A stretch of DNA of 64,000 nucleotides from Lasiodiplodia sp. COLG20 (GCA_009801085.1 VNWV01000005.1:1178001-1242000); one strand, 5' to 3'. Positions 48,201-59,756 are shown, counted from the first letter of the stretch. Notes: generated by a model not told the origin, from the sequence alone. Numbers and translations are program-made.

Positions 48201-48791
48201 AGCCATTTCTTTTCAGCCTTCTCATCGCCTTCCTTTCTGTACATGCGAATCTTCCGGAATATTTCTCCGTCCGAAAATTGATGCTCATTCAGGTTGTCTT
48301 CAATTATTCCGACACAAACGTCTCTTGGTAGCTCTTTTCTTCGAGTCAGCTCCGCTCCTAGCATCTATGGGGAGAATTATACCAGAAGAGTAAAGTCTGA
48401 CCGTCCACCAACGATCGCTTTGGCGTAACAAATCTGACGCTGCAAGGATGCGGTGGATGCCCTGCAAACAGTCAAGAGGACCAAGCTGGAGTATAGGAAT
48501 GATGTCCACCTCGGAGCCAAGCTCAGTCAGTCCATTTGCCGCAAGGACTGATGCGAGACGCCGAGGATCAATGAGAGCATCGATCCAGTTCCGGGGTTCG
48601 TAGCGCCGAAGACCTTCCTTTTCGAACGCTTGGCGCAACTGATCAACAATTCTCTGCGATACCGGACGATGCTGCGTTTGAAATAAGGGATGCTCAAAGT
48701 TTAGATTGTCAAGAGGGACTTTAACGACGCCTCGAAAGTAGCGAGATAGCTCTCGACTGCGTGACTCGAAGGCGTCCTCCATTCCAGCCAT
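45234..48791 (-). CDS. DUF3723-family protein with long coiled-coil insert, 1135 aa
   Basis: Exons 48,791-48,383; 48,333-48,044; 47,992-47,015; 46,964-45,234 (introns 49, 51 and 50 nt). The first two exons are 409 and 290 nt, exactly as in the paralogue at 50.8-53.4 kb, and splice sites align residue for residue. DUF3723 proteins are fungal, of unknown function, and common in Starship elements. The core shows DCLQGIHRILAASDLL (about 108-122), WWTVRLYS (128-135) and FSDGEIFRKIR. Its G-x-H-R-x-x-A-A box resembles ParB-type nucleotide-binding motifs. Residues about 594-905 are a heptad-rich coiled coil that the paralogue lacks. A C-terminal domain shared with it follows (near FWIKIPSKD), then a basic KPRKRK patch. 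The third intron has a weak GTCTGT donor, so the join to the coiled coil is the least certain part. If it is wrong, two genes are present. Confidence 0.78.
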
Positions 48792-49639
48792 GGTGGCGAG
48801 TGCAGGACGGCAAAAACGAAATTAGGAGAACTCGAGAGCCTATGATGAAGGACAGACGGCAGGCTTCCGTTAGACATGGGAAATTATCTTGAACTATAAT
48901 ATCTGAAGCCCACCAGGCGCGCTCGAAATAATTCTGTCGTTCTAGATGAAAGCATGGATTGCTTCTGCTACTCGATTCCCCTAAGAAGGGGCAATTATTT
49001 TTCTGCACCGGCCGGTCGCGCGCTGATCTCCATTACAGCCTTGGTTCCGGACAGCTAGCTCGATGCATAGTTTGACTGTCTTCTACATGGTGGCTAGGAG
49101 TGCTAGGGCCTTGTAGGTTCGATCCGACAAGCTAGTAGAGCACCTCGGCTTCCTCTATCGCAGCCTACATTCGTGAGGACTGAACTACTCGCTGTAGGGC
49201 CTATCTCATTTCCGCCTGTGAAAGAATTTTTTCAGCCTCCCAAAGTGTCCCTATCTTTTTTTTTATCATGCATATTTTCATCCACTAATGGCGTAAGTGG
49301 GCCCATGCCTTGTTCAGCAAGCGGCAATCAAGGTTGTTTTTTTTTTTCCAGTGGTTATGGATGGACAGGATACAGTGGATGCTCTCTTTGAAGGCAGCAC
49401 CGATGACAGGTGCAGTACAAACCACCGCCTATATTAGCGATCAAACGCCGATGATGGAAATGTTTATGAGCGATGGATGAAAGACGGGATGGAAGACGGG
49501 AGAGAGGGATTTGGTAAGCTAGCCTTGAAAGGTATTCTCGCACTGAGAGGGCGGGCCTCACCTGTGTGCACTGCAACGGTGAGAGGTGCAGGTGGGTGGG
49601 ATTGCGGTGGGCGCTCGTCTTCCAGCATAGTGAGCGGTC
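48792..49639. other. Intergenic region with fragments of a dispersed repeat
   Basis: At about 49,425-49,460, ACCGCCTATATTAGCGATCA resembles the start of the repeat copy near 49,670 (ACCGCCTACGTCAGCGATTA). T-runs occur at about 49,256 and 49,336. No gene is supported. Confidence 0.42.
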
Positions 49640-50110
49640 GAGCGCTGAGGTGAAACGCGCGAGCGACCGCCTACGTCAGCGATTAAACGGCGATCCCTTA
49701 GCGCAGGGACCAAATTCTAAATCTTTCCCCGATTGTGTGGAAGCGAAAAGCGGCTGTAACAACCCGGGTCTTATGCACAACACACTAGGGATCCTGGTCG
49801 GTATGCTCCAAGCCATCTGCAACTTTATCTTCATGCCTCCGAGCGCCGGTCCCTCTTTCTCTGCTGTGCCGCAACGCTGCCTTCGGGGCCCTGAGCATCG
49901 CCCACCTCACCTCGCGCGCACCTCGCCTCTTCCACCGCCCCTCTGCCCCTCTGCTGTGCCGCAATACTTTCTTCGAAATACCGGCCACCCCCACATTTCC
50001 CCGCGTCGCCTCGTCGCTCTCCCTCACCTCCTTTCACCATGTCACTCTGCACCATCGCTATCCCGCCCGTCGCCCACCTCGTTGCCCTGTTCTACTGTGG
50101 TCTACACAGT
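49640..50110 (+). repeat. Dispersed repeat, most complete copy
   Basis: Contains the shared 5' module (CCTACGTCAGCGATTAAACG), a middle part with a 'gggtcttNNNcac' segment, and two 3' modules: CTGCTGTGCCGCAACGCTGC near 49,862 and CTGCTGTGCCGCAATACTTT near 49,952. The same modules occur near 24.7, 57.9, 58.2 and 60.3 kb. The open frames across it are repeat-derived and not called as genes. Confidence 0.6.
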
Positions 50111-50324
50111 ATTTTCTGTTAGCGTACTCCATTTCGAAAAGGGTGAAAACGAGGCTTGTTAATGAGAAGAGTTCAATAGAATGCTGCGAATACCCTGGAC
50201 TTTGTAACTAGACCACAGTAAATCACTTTTTTCATTCTTTCCTACAACTGATGTTTCCTGTGGTAAGTTCTGCAAACCTGCTGAACGATTGATATGGCCG
50301 GCAGCACCGAGGAACTAAACAGGC

Positions 50325-50757
50325 ACATTCCCTCTGCAGGCACGCCAATTTGCACACACAAAAATCTGTATACACACCCCTCTGCACGCACACCCCTCTG
50401 CACGCACAGCTTTCTGCAGGCACGCCTTTCTGCTTGCACACCCCTCTGCAGGCACAGCTTTCTACACGCACACCTTTCTGCAGGCACACCTTTCTGCACG
50501 CACACCCCTCTGCAGGCACAGCTTTCTACACGCACACCTTTCTGCACGCACACCCCTCTGCACGCACAGCTTTCTACACGCACACCTTTCTGCACGCACA
50601 CCCCTCTGCACGCACAGCTTTCTGCAGGCACGCCCCTCTGCACGCACACCTCTCTGCAGGCACATCAATTTGCAGGCACACCTTTCTGCAGGCCTCTGCA
50701 GGCACACTTCTGCTTGCACACCTCTTATGCACACTCTAACTCTCTACAGGCAAAACC
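50325..50757. repeat. Minisatellite of about 15-bp units
   Basis: Roughly 28 units of a CTCTGCACGCACACC / TTCTGCAGGCACAGC type. Higher-order blocks (for example the segments near 50,455, 50,517 and 50,578) repeat almost exactly. Because the unit length is a multiple of three, it is open in several frames on both strands, producing Cys/Thr/His-rich or Cys/Arg-rich pseudo-proteins that are not called as genes. Confidence 0.85.
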
Positions 50758-50813
50758 CAATTTAATTTGCTACACAAATATTCGGGTATAAGAGGACAAA
50801 GAGAATGTCGATA

Positions 50814-53435
50814 TCAAAATCTGCGCCGTTGGTAGGGTCTATCTTCACTCTGTGAATCCGGATATATCGATGACGCTAAAGAACGGGGCCGCTTCGCACT
50901 AGAGGATGCGGCAAGATCACTACTGAGAGCCAGACAACTGTTTTGGCTAAACAGGTGGCCATCAAGCACCATGTTCCACGTACTACATCTGTCAGCATAT
51001 GGTGCATCCAGGAGGAAGATGATATTCGCAAAATCTTCTGCGTCCGTTTCATCAACTGGGGTAGGCAATGAGCTGGGAGCGCAAAATTTGAATCGGTCAT
51101 TTGTGACTACACCAAACAATTGTCTGGTGATAACGCCGCCGATGTCTTTGTTCGCAATCCGCCTTGCCAATCTTCTGATTAGTTGTATATCTTTTTCAAC
51201 CGTGAAATAAACCCTTTCTTCAAGCTTCCAAAACGCCACTCTTGCATATTGTATGCATTCGCGGTTCAAGTTTTGTAGCTTGGAGGTGAAGCTTCCACAG
51301 GTCAACCCATCAAGAGATTCCCACGAAACGCTTGGTTCATTTCCCTGATGGCCTTCTAGCATCCTGAGGGTGTCTCCGACGATATACCTATAGCCCTCAG
51401 CAGGATCCTGTAAACGCTGGGTGTTCTGAAGCTCCTGCCCATTACATGCTCGGTCAGAGCTGAAGTTGCGCACGCGGTTGAGAGTTGGGGTTTCTTGGGC
51501 CTGGTACGCAAGAGCGCCATGCAGATTATCTGAAGGTGGTCCCGATTTGTTCTGTGCGATCGGAAGAAACGTGGACTCTTCGGCAGTCGTCGCGGCTGTT
51601 TCTTGCAGCCTCTGCCACGGCAGACCAAGATCACGCCCATAAAAGGCGCAAAGAACTTCTCTTAACTCTCCAAAATAGGTGACAACGTATTTGGCAGGCT
51701 CTTCGGGGAGCTGGCAGAGTGTGGGTAGATAGAATTGTGCGTATGCCTTGTCCTGAAATTCAGGTGTTTCGAAGGTGGTCGGCCGGTGGCTAAACTTGGT
51801 GGTGCCTGAAACGAAGTCGGTCGATATCGCAGAGATTGATGTCTCAACCCGCAACGATTTGTTGTCTGTATGAGCTTGTGATCCGTCTTCGCCCCCGTTT
51901 AGATCACGCTTTCTCAAAGCCTGAGATCCTTGCGAGCGAGATTGAGCAGTGGTTTGTCGCTCACCGTTTTGCCTCGACACATTATCCATGTTTCTTAAAC
52001 GGAACCCAAGGCGGTAAGCGAGTGTGGCAAGTCGATTCCACATTTCTGTTGAAGTAAGGTGCGCAAATTTCGGAGCTGGCAGTGGCCTTTGCCTACCACA
52101 CGGTATATTCCGTCGGAGACCTCGGCGATTTCCGGCAGTATGGGCGCTGTTGAAGTTTCGTATGCAGAACAGGACCAGTTGTAGGTACCCAAACCATGCT
52201 GCGTCGCACGGGGCAGCTTCTAAGGGGCGGAACTCATCTTCGCCGACCTGAACGCCGGTTTGTGCGATTTGTGAGTGAATCCTCCTCATGCCTGCCTCAA
52301 TCGACTCGCCCTGCATTAGATCAACGAGGCTTTGCATGCCATCCTTGATAGGTATCAGATATTTTGAGTCCTCGGAGAGCGTCCTAAACGATAAAATTTT
52401 ATGCTGCAAGGAGAAAACGGCTTGTAGGATTCTAGAACGATCTGACTCTTCTAGGACAGAGGGAAAAACCTCTCCGTATGCGAATAGAGCTCGAATCCGC
52501 TCTTGGTCTCGTCCACTATGCTTGGGTATGAGTCTCTGAAGATGCGCGACAGTAATGGTATCAACAGAGGACCTCAGTCGAGGATCATTGCCACTAGCCT
52601 TGTTCCAACAGGTGTGTACAGCCTCTAGATACCTTAGAATTTCCTGCATCAAGTTAGCTGATTCTACTGAAAAGGATTCGATGAAATACCTCTCTGCATC
52701 TCCAACTTCGAACCCTATGGAACAGACTGAAATTGAAATCCTTCCAGATTCCTGGATAAGGTAAAAGCCTCTCCAGAGCCTGGGAAAGCAAGCTGTCATT
52801 CTGGATAGCTTTCAAGACTGCTTGTTTGAAGCGACTGAGCATAGAGACCCATCTTCGTTCCGACACCAGATCTTTGACCTGACGATAGTAGCAAATATGA
52901 CGAAATTTCTCCCCATCACTGTAATCTTCTGAGTTACTATGCTGTTCTCTGATCTGGGTCTGGGCACTCGCGGGTAGATCTGGTATCATGTTAGAGACAT
53001 TTCGACTTGAGGAAGCCCAATAGTACCTGGTGTGTATATATCGATTGTCCACCATCTTTCTTTCACTGGCAGGAACCGATCAGCCGCCAGCAGCCTATGC
53101 TGTCCATGCAAACAGACCAGTTTTACTTCGTCCGGAAACCGAAGCATTGGTGGGTCAGGATGAAATGGTTGGAGCAGGTGTGCAAGTGGTACACCCGCAT
53201 CAAGAAGAGCGGCTTCCAAATCTCGTTCGGAGACCAATACTGGAACATGATGTTCCGGGGTCAACCTGTCGCACCCCACATCTGCGAATACCCGCATGAG
53301 GCGATCCACATTCTTCCAGTCGATGCAGCGTTGGCTGCCTTCGAACTGGAGGTGTCGCAGCTCCGCTCTTGCGGTTCCACGGAACCATTTATGCTTCTCT
53401 TCAAGAGTCAGATCTTTCCCTTCGCTTGGACTCAT
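50814..53435 (-). CDS. DUF3723-family protein, 842 aa
   Basis: Exons 53,435-53,027; 52,979-52,690; 52,643-50,814, with introns of 47 and 46 nt that both have CTAAC branch points. Exon lengths 409 and 290 equal those of the paralogue at 45.2-48.8 kb, so the models support each other. The core has LVCLHGQHRLLAADRFL (about 107-123), ERWWTIDIYTP and YSDGEKFRHIC. EEILRYLEA aligns with EELLRYLTR in the paralogue across the second splice site. The C-terminal third ends with a domain near VAFWKLEERVYFTVEKDI that matches the paralogue's end. There is no coiled coil here. The terminal KRPRSL and RRRF are basic. DUF3723 has no known activity. The paired, same-strand copies suggest an ancient tandem duplication, since identity is low. 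No mutation damage is seen. Confidence 0.85.
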
Positions 53436-54447
53436 CGAACAAAGGAGATCAGAATGGCGAAGAAGGGTTCGTATATAGGGCTATAGGTGTAACGGTCAGT
53501 AAGTTTCTCGGTGTGGTCGTATAGAAGGGAAAGAATGGCAGTATCGGACCACGCTAGTCGAGAAAGAAAATGAAAATTGGGAGAAGATGAGCGAGCAACA
53601 CCCTTGAGCATCCATTTTATAGTGAACACATAGCCTTGAAGAGGTGGCGCTTGGCACTGGAGATCAAATAATCTGGTGGACATGCTAGCGGGCTGGTGTC
53701 ACCTCCACCACCCCCCCTCCCTTCTTAGCACTGCCGGAGAAAATTGCGGAGAACAGGACCCATGCAGTATAAAAGCATTGCTACACTTAATATTTGTAAG
53801 ATTTTATGACTGTGCAATACTCGAGGTCAATCTAACTCTTCACACTTTAGTCGTGTTCATTAACGTTAACTACCTTCTACTTTCAAGTGTTACGTATCAG
53901 GAAGGGATCCCGCAATTAGAAATTACCAGCGGCACAGAAGAGCTCATCAGTATTAATGTAACATGATAGATGAGTGCAAGGCGGTGGACAATGGTCAATA
54001 GAATGATGTGTGTTTTCAAGCTCATGGAAACGGAATAAAGGGTGGACACGGGGGCAGAAACAGAGGGCGATTAAGATAGTGACGAGGGAGCGACAGCGAG
54101 GGCGAACGCGAGGTAGGCGAGATTGGGGGGGGAGGACAGCGAAGACAGCGAGGAAAAAAACTGAGGGTAAGCAAGACAAACATAGGGTGTAGGAAGACAC
54201 AGAAATAAAGTGGGTGCAGGGTTACAGACGCTGCACATGAGTATATCGGCATGGATCTTAGACGGGGTACATAGTCATGCACGATGTCGTAATAAAAGAA
54301 ATAATTCGGAGGTGGGCGGGTTACTAGCGGAAGTCGAGCAACAAATGGCATGGTGTGAGAGGGCTGTGGCTCTGCGGCACGGTCTATATTAATGAACGTG
54401 TCACCATTTCCCTGATCCCCATTGCAAGCGCAAGTCGATCGCTTAGC
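53436..54447. other. Intergenic region, no gene recognised
   Basis: Includes a purine-rich stretch (about 54,040-54,180) that gives long but repetitive frames on both strands. No domain or splice structure supports a gene. Confidence 0.4.
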
Positions 54448-55598
54448 ATGGAATCCCAAAGAGACAGACCTACGACCACATTCCCGACGTGTGCGTTCGA
54501 CGAATTTGTGCATGGAGACTATGCTTTGGATCAGTCTGTACCTTTAAATCCGGAAAAAACCATGCCCGGCAGAGATGAAGAAGTGGCAGACACTGACCCC
54601 AAGGAAGCATCTGATCGGCAAATACGTCAGCAAGATCATCAGGAGACTGCTCAACCTACAGCCCCTCTCGCCAAAGCTTTTGTTTCTATGCATCGCCTGG
54701 GAGATTCGGGTGATTCTTCTGCTCATGTCCAGTTTTCGCGCTGCAACCCGAACGAGATCTACCAGCCAGTTTACGCCCTCGGGCAGACGGGGGATACCAT
54801 TATCTCATATCACAAGGCTCAACCCGGTACTGATGCCGTAGCCATTAGGAGAAGCGCTATGACCCCTAAGGGCAACTTCCCCCGGATTGTGAAGCAGCCA
54901 TTGCACAAGAACATTGCAAGGATCATGGAAGGTTTCTACTACGAGGGATCACGTTTCATGGTCTATGAATGTATGGACCTGTCACTAGATGACATTATGG
55001 CTGCTCCTGTCATCATTTGTGAGGATCATGTTGCAGCAATGTGTTCAGAGGTACGTCGTAACAATATCGTGTTTTGATACTTCGCTAAAGCCTAGCAAGG
55101 TTTTGCAAGGGCTGCGGTATATGCATGAAACCCTGAAATATCAGCACGGATCGATCACAGCAGCAAGCATTCTTGTTTCGATCTCCGGCAGAATTAAGAT
55201 TGGTAGGTGGCTGCTTTTATTCCATCATGAATTACTCCGTTAACAAGAGGCCTACGTAGGTGATGCCGCTGAATCTCAGTTCAAAGGAAATTCGAACGAT
55301 TTTCAGTCAGATATACTGAAGCTCAAAAATACCATCAAAAGCTTAGTAGATTCATGGTCGCCCGACGCAACAGCATTCCTAAAGGCCATGGACACTAGCT
55401 CATGCACAGAACTGCTCAGGGTCAGTGTTGACACCACAGCAGTAATTTCATGCTTACTAATTTGGACAGTCTTCTTTTCTTACAAAATCTACTGGGGCCG
55501 AGGTGTTACTTCCGCTCCTGCGAATGACAAACGTTTCCGTGGGTAAGGGCTGGAGATTTTGCCGGAAGCTCTCTGCGGCGAGTGCTGCTTCAAATTAG
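54448..55598 (+). pseudogene. Protein-kinase-like (pseudokinase) gene with a 1-nt deletion
   Basis: Exons 54,448-55,050; 55,100-55,202; 55,260-55,419; 55,470-55,598. N-lobe features are NEIYQPVYALGQTGDTII, VAIRR (in place of VAIK) and HKNIARIMEGFYYEG. The catalytic loop region reads YMHETLKYQHGSITAASIL, where HRD has become HGS, and GRIKIG is not followed by DFG, so no phosphotransfer is expected. Exon 2 is 103 nt, as in the paralogue at 56.4-57.6 kb. Exon 3 is 160 nt against 161 there. Aligned translations match at 54 positions only if one base is missing near 55,379-55,382, at the junction of ATAFL and KAMDTSSC. The deletion shifts the frame and truncates the C-lobe. It could also be an assembly error. 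Confidence 0.75.
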
Positions 55599-56377
55599 GC
55601 AATTCTTGCATTTCAATTCGAGTTCGGAGGCCTATAAGCCTACTGGGAGCAATCAAAGAGACTCGGTCCTTGATTTTTGTCGTATATAAAGCTAGTAGGG
55701 CGAGGAGCAGCACGTACATCCGGCTTCATTACGCCATTGCGGCTCCTTCTATCCGTGTTACATACCCAATCACTCTATGATAATCTTCCATTTCATTGAG
55801 TGTTATGAACTAACATTGCTCAATGTCATCTATTCTTAGTATTGTTTCATTTTGCTTCTGCGAATCAATCAAGTTCTTACTGTTTCTGTATTACTTCCCA
55901 GCTCACAGGTTCTTATGCGCTTCAAATTAGTTCTTGAGTAACGATGCTTGTTGGTGTGAAAGGCCATGGATTAGTGAGAGGAGCGGTGGCAGCGATATGC
56001 GCTGCCCAGAAAACCACGCTAAGCCTCATCAAGTAATAAAGAAAATGAAATAAACGAAACCTCATGGGCTAAGGCAACAAGGCATGCCTGCCGGCATGCT
56101 CGTCAATGCTTCATCGAATGGACGCGTTGTCATTCGGCTATAAGAATATCCATTTAGTAGTATTAGCGGCAATTTAATGCAGCAACAGCATTTCATCATT
56201 GATGGCTGCTGGATTTCTGGGTAAACAGTAATTGATTGAGAGACTGCTGGCTATCTGAAGGGACTAGAAGGAGAGTCTACATCTACAGGAAATTTTTCCC
56301 TGATTAGCTGTTGATAGTGATGCGTGTTTGAACTTTAGGGCTGTGTGTAACACAAGCCATCTCCAAGATGACAGGTA
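55599..56377. other. Region between convergent pseudokinase genes
   Basis: Moderately AT-rich, with no open frame of note. It contains the two 3' untranslated ends. Confidence 0.45.
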
Positions 56378-57599
56378 CTAATCCCTGGAGGAAATCCGTT
56401 CGGCGAGCTTCCATTGTCTTTTAAATGCAACAGCAGCAATGTTTACATAGCGTTGTAAGCAAGTTGGCGCTGGCGCGTTCGCTATGAAATCATACTACAA
56501 AAGCAAGTCAGCAAGCAGTTTTAGCTTTCGGTATGGTAAAGCAAACCTTTAGAAGTTCATCGCAGGACGATAGCTTCGCGGCGTCGAAAAAGGCTCTCGC
56601 CTGGAAAAGCCAGTCTTTCCGGAGATTTTCGAGCAATTCCCCCAACACCTTTGTATCAGTGTCAGCATCCCGAGGCTCGCTCAGCTGCAGCGCATCTGCT
56701 ACACTGCCTGCACATCGAATGTGAGTTTCTGTATCTCAGCATGGAGCTTGATAGAGGATTACCAATCTTAACTCTCCCGTCTTTTGCGAAAAGGATTGTA
56801 CTGGCTGTTATAAACCCACGTTGCCTTTGAAAGGCACTCTCAATGCAACTGAGACCTTGGAGCACCTAATAGAACAGTCAGCTTCTAGTCAGCTGTACCA
56901 TTTTTGACTGCGTACCTGTAAAGCGATGCTTGCAACGTGTTGCTCCTCTATGGTAACAGGAATAGCCTGCAAACTTTCGAGGGAAAGCTCAAGAAAATCG
57001 TAGACGGTGAAGATGCCCCCTTGATGGTAGAATGCTTCTCTAACTTTCGCAATGCTCGGATGCGAAAGATCCCACATGAAATCTGGTGGCTGGATAGTTT
57101 TCATAATTGACCTCTGCTTGATTGCTTGGACGCATCGGAATGGGTGAACTCGAGATAGCCCCATGATGACGCTCTTGTTCGTCCCTAGATATAGCATTGG
57201 CTCGTACAATTGGTCTGGATCTTCATGTCTGACGGGGATCTGAAAAGCAGCATCGGCCAGCTTGCAGTGGACACTGAGACGTGAGTTGCTCATGACCGGA
57301 AGCTGTAGCGGCCGTATAAGCGGATCATCGGCAAAATTTCTACAAGATTTGCCTACCGCGGTCAGTGGTCTGCGCGCGCCTCTAGGCTGAGACTGCATCA
57401 AGTTTAGCATTTTGCGATGGTTCGTCATCTCGCTCGCATGCGAGGCTCTGCTGGAAGTTCCATCTTTTTGATCGGCGGGTAAGTGTGTCGGTCCATCTCT
57501 GTCACCTGTTATGTCGGGGTGCGAGCTAGTTGAGATGCGCTCATTAATGGCGCCATCTCGAGCATGAGCAGGAAGTGTAGTTTCAGATGGCGAGGCCAT
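56378..57599 (-). CDS. Pseudokinase, 354 aa, paralogue of the gene at 54.4 kb
   Basis: Exons 57,599-56,916; 56,865-56,763; 56,707-56,547; 56,494-56,378 (introns 50, 55 and 52 nt; CTGAC branch points visible), all in frame. The N-terminal 110 residues are Ser/Pro-rich and disordered. Kinase-like parts are QLYEPMLYLGTNKSVIMG, LSHPSIAKVREAFYHQGGIF and VLQGLSCIE. The catalytic loop is degenerate (HRD replaced by RGF) and RVKIG has no DFG after it. The C-lobe keeps ENLRKDWLFQARAFF and SSCDELLK, shared with the paralogue. This looks like a folded kinase-like scaffold without activity. The two copies face each other 0.8 kb apart, suggesting an inverted duplication that has diverged widely. Confidence 0.78.
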
Positions 57600-57849
57600 T
57601 CTTGTATCAGATCACTAGATAGTCGAAATATCCAGCGAAAATCGATAAACGAGCAAGCCCCAGAAGGTACTGTGAGATAATGTAACGTTTCGTAGGGGGA
57701 TCAGAAGGGAGAGGCTGTCGGCCCTCGTGCTCTACTTATAGTAAGTGCGCTGTATCAACGAGATGGTGCTCAACTAGCGGTACAAATGTTTGAATAAATA
57801 TTCGGAGTAAGGTAGAAAAGAAAGGGAGAGGTGCGGGAACGGGCGGATG

Positions 57850-58045
57850 TGACGGGGGGTCGCCAGAACCCCGAAGGCATGCTTCGCGAATTTTAGCAGA
57901 TGCTCCATGTCTATCTTAGAAAAGACCCAGGGTCGTTCTAGGCAATCCATCGTTTCATGCGACAAAGGAGCGCTGTTTTTTGATCGCTGACGTAGGTGTT
58001 CACTCGCACGTACCACCTCGGGATTCGTCGGCTGCGTTCCTAACC
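57850..58045 (-). repeat. Dispersed repeat, 5' part, minus orientation
   Basis: The reverse complement reads GGTGGTACGTGCGAGTGAAC, then CACCTACGTCAGCGATCAAA and a segment ending in CCTGGGTCTTTTCTAAGATA. This matches the copy at 60,200-60,340 closely. Confidence 0.62.
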
Positions 58046-58129
58046 GCGCCACCGATGTGAGCGAGCGCACCCCATGAGGCCCGAAATATCACTAGGATTT
58101 CGTAGCGCAGGGATTAACGTTAGAACTCT

Positions 58130-58500
58130 AATTTTCTCCGGCTGTGGGGGAGGAGGGGATCGGCCGTAATGACCCAGGTCTTCTACAACATAGACAAGGG
58201 GTCCTTGTCGAGATCTGCCAAGCCTCACTAGGTACTTACGTTCTAAGGCGTCCATCGTCTCTTCGAACTTGGCGTTTCTCCTGCTGTGCCGCAATGCTGC
58301 CTTCGGGGGTCCAGCCATCACCCACTCCACATCGTGCACCCATTTCTTCACCATTCCTTTCTCCTTCTCCTCCGCTTTCTCTCTGCTGTGCCGTAGAGCT
58401 TTCTTCGAAAAACTAGCTATCCCCCACCTCACGCCGTGTTGTCACCAACTCGTTCCTTCCCACCCGTCCCTCTATGCCACAATGCCCTAGAACTGAATAC
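58130..58500 (+). repeat. Dispersed repeat, 3' part, plus orientation
   Basis: Shares the ACATAGACAAGGGGTCCTTG segment and the two modules CTGCTGTGCCGCAATGCTGC and CTCTGCTGTGCCGTAGAGCT with the copies at 49.9 and 60.4 kb. It faces away from the copy at 57.85-58.05 kb. Confidence 0.62.
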
Positions 58501-58730
58501 TATCCATCACATCTTACGCACATGCCTTCAATCTCACCATCTTCTTCCCAGGCTTATGACACCTCCTCGTGCACAGATTTGCCGGAAGAACACAGCTGTA
58601 TATGAAAGCTTTTGTAATGATAACACTATCTTGTTCCTCTCGCCCTCGGTTTCTCAATCTAAAACACTGTATCTTAGCCCTGGTTCATCTAGTTCAAGCG
58701 CAACCTAGCAACATCTTCTTACAGCACTTG

Positions 58731-59507
58731 CTATGCTTTTGCCACCTTGTTCTGCGGGCGGGAACAGAGCTGGCACTTCCTCACCGTGACAAAACTTGGA
58801 TTCTCCAATGTCCCCAAGAGCACCACGGATGCTGTGCAGGAAGGAAATATCGGTAGCGGTTGCTGTGGACAGAAGGACGGGCCTGCTGCGTGGCTGCAGA
58901 CAAAAACTGCAAAAGTTGATTCGTACGTGATTGCGGTATCTTCTGCGTTTCCGTCTTCTTTGAAAAAGCTCAAACTTTCTGAATCCAAAACCTGAAGGTC
59001 GAGATGAAGCCGCACAATGGCCGTGTGAGGGGCCTGCGTGTCCGAAGAAAGTGAGACGACCTCTTTTCTTATGGACTGGCTGATCTCATCGTAGATATCG
59101 TTGATCGCTCCATTCAGCGTATCTGTCAGGGCTCTCTGATACGACCGCAGACCTTCGAAAGCGATCACTAAAAGTATATTGTAAGCTTCATCATCACCTC
59201 GGATATCTCCAATCAAGTAGTCGTGAAGCTTTCCCACACTTGTTCCGCAAAGGATAAAACTACAGCCATATAGGTTCATCCACGAGGCTATCGGATCTAA
59301 ACTATTAAACAGATAGCTCACTGGATTCAGACAGCTTGTAATGTCGGTACGGTCAGCTCTGTGTCTGCAATCTTCGTTTTGAGAACGTAGAAGGCTGATG
59401 TAGTCCTGCGGTTCCAAAGAACTTCGGAGTTGCTTCAAAATACCATACTGAGACAAGAGGATATCCATGGGTACGAGGAATGCTTTTGACTTGCAACTGA
59501 TTGACAT
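58731..59507 (-). CDS. Unknown 258-aa protein, possibly F-box-like
   Basis: Single frame with ATG at 59,507. Residues 13-40 (PMDILLSQYGILKQL, then LEPQDYISLL) have the spacing of an F-box-like helix pair. Residues about 60-100 (LNPVSYLFNSLDPIASWMNL, then FILCGTSVGKLHDYL) resemble a fungal protein type with an F-box-like start and a 'GS' segment, but the match is weak. The middle is helical. The C-terminus has a run of Cys (CSHAAGPSFC, then CQLCSRP). There is no membrane segment. Introns cannot be excluded. Confidence is moderate that it is a gene and low on the family. Confidence 0.45.
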   Translation of the reverse strand: MSISCKSKAFLVPMDILLSQYGILKQLRSSLEPQDYISLLRSQNEDCRHRADRTDITSCLNPVSYLFNSLDPIASWMNLYGCSFILCGTSVGKLHDYLIGDIRGDDEAYNILLVIAFEGLRSYQRALTDTLNGAINDIYDEISQSIRKEVVSLSSDTQAPHTAIVRLHLDLQVLDSESLSFFKEDGNAEDTAITYESTFAVFVCSHAAGPSFCPQQPLPIFPSCTASVVLLGTLENPSFVTVRKCQLCSRPQNKVAKA

Positions 59508-59756
59508 CGTGCAGGTCTGTCATGGTTAATAAGTACGCACTTGTACGTAAAGATCACAAAAATGTTTGGTGAGCCGAAATTTTCTATGACGTAGTCAGAT
59601 ATATATTGTTCGTAGAATCCAACCGTAGATCTGGGTTAAAGTTCGCAAAACATCATGCACTCTGATTTTTTCTGGACGGTCTAAAACCTCTGCCGTTATA
59701 TCCATCCACTGCTGAGACTTCAGTCAGGGCGTCCTAATCCAGATTTCCCCAGGACA

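Noticed and set aside
49080..49125. Possible tRNA-like A and B boxes (GGTTCGATCC near 49,112)
   Set aside because: The boxes are only about 24 nt apart and no cloverleaf could be drawn on either strand.
50232..50791. Cys-rich open frames over the minisatellite
   Set aside because: They exist in several frames on both strands because the unit length is a multiple of three. This is repeat artefact, not coding evidence.
54010..54200. Frames in the purine-rich stretch
   Set aside because: Low-complexity Arg/Glu composition on one strand and Pro/Ser/Leu on the other. No sign of selection or splicing.
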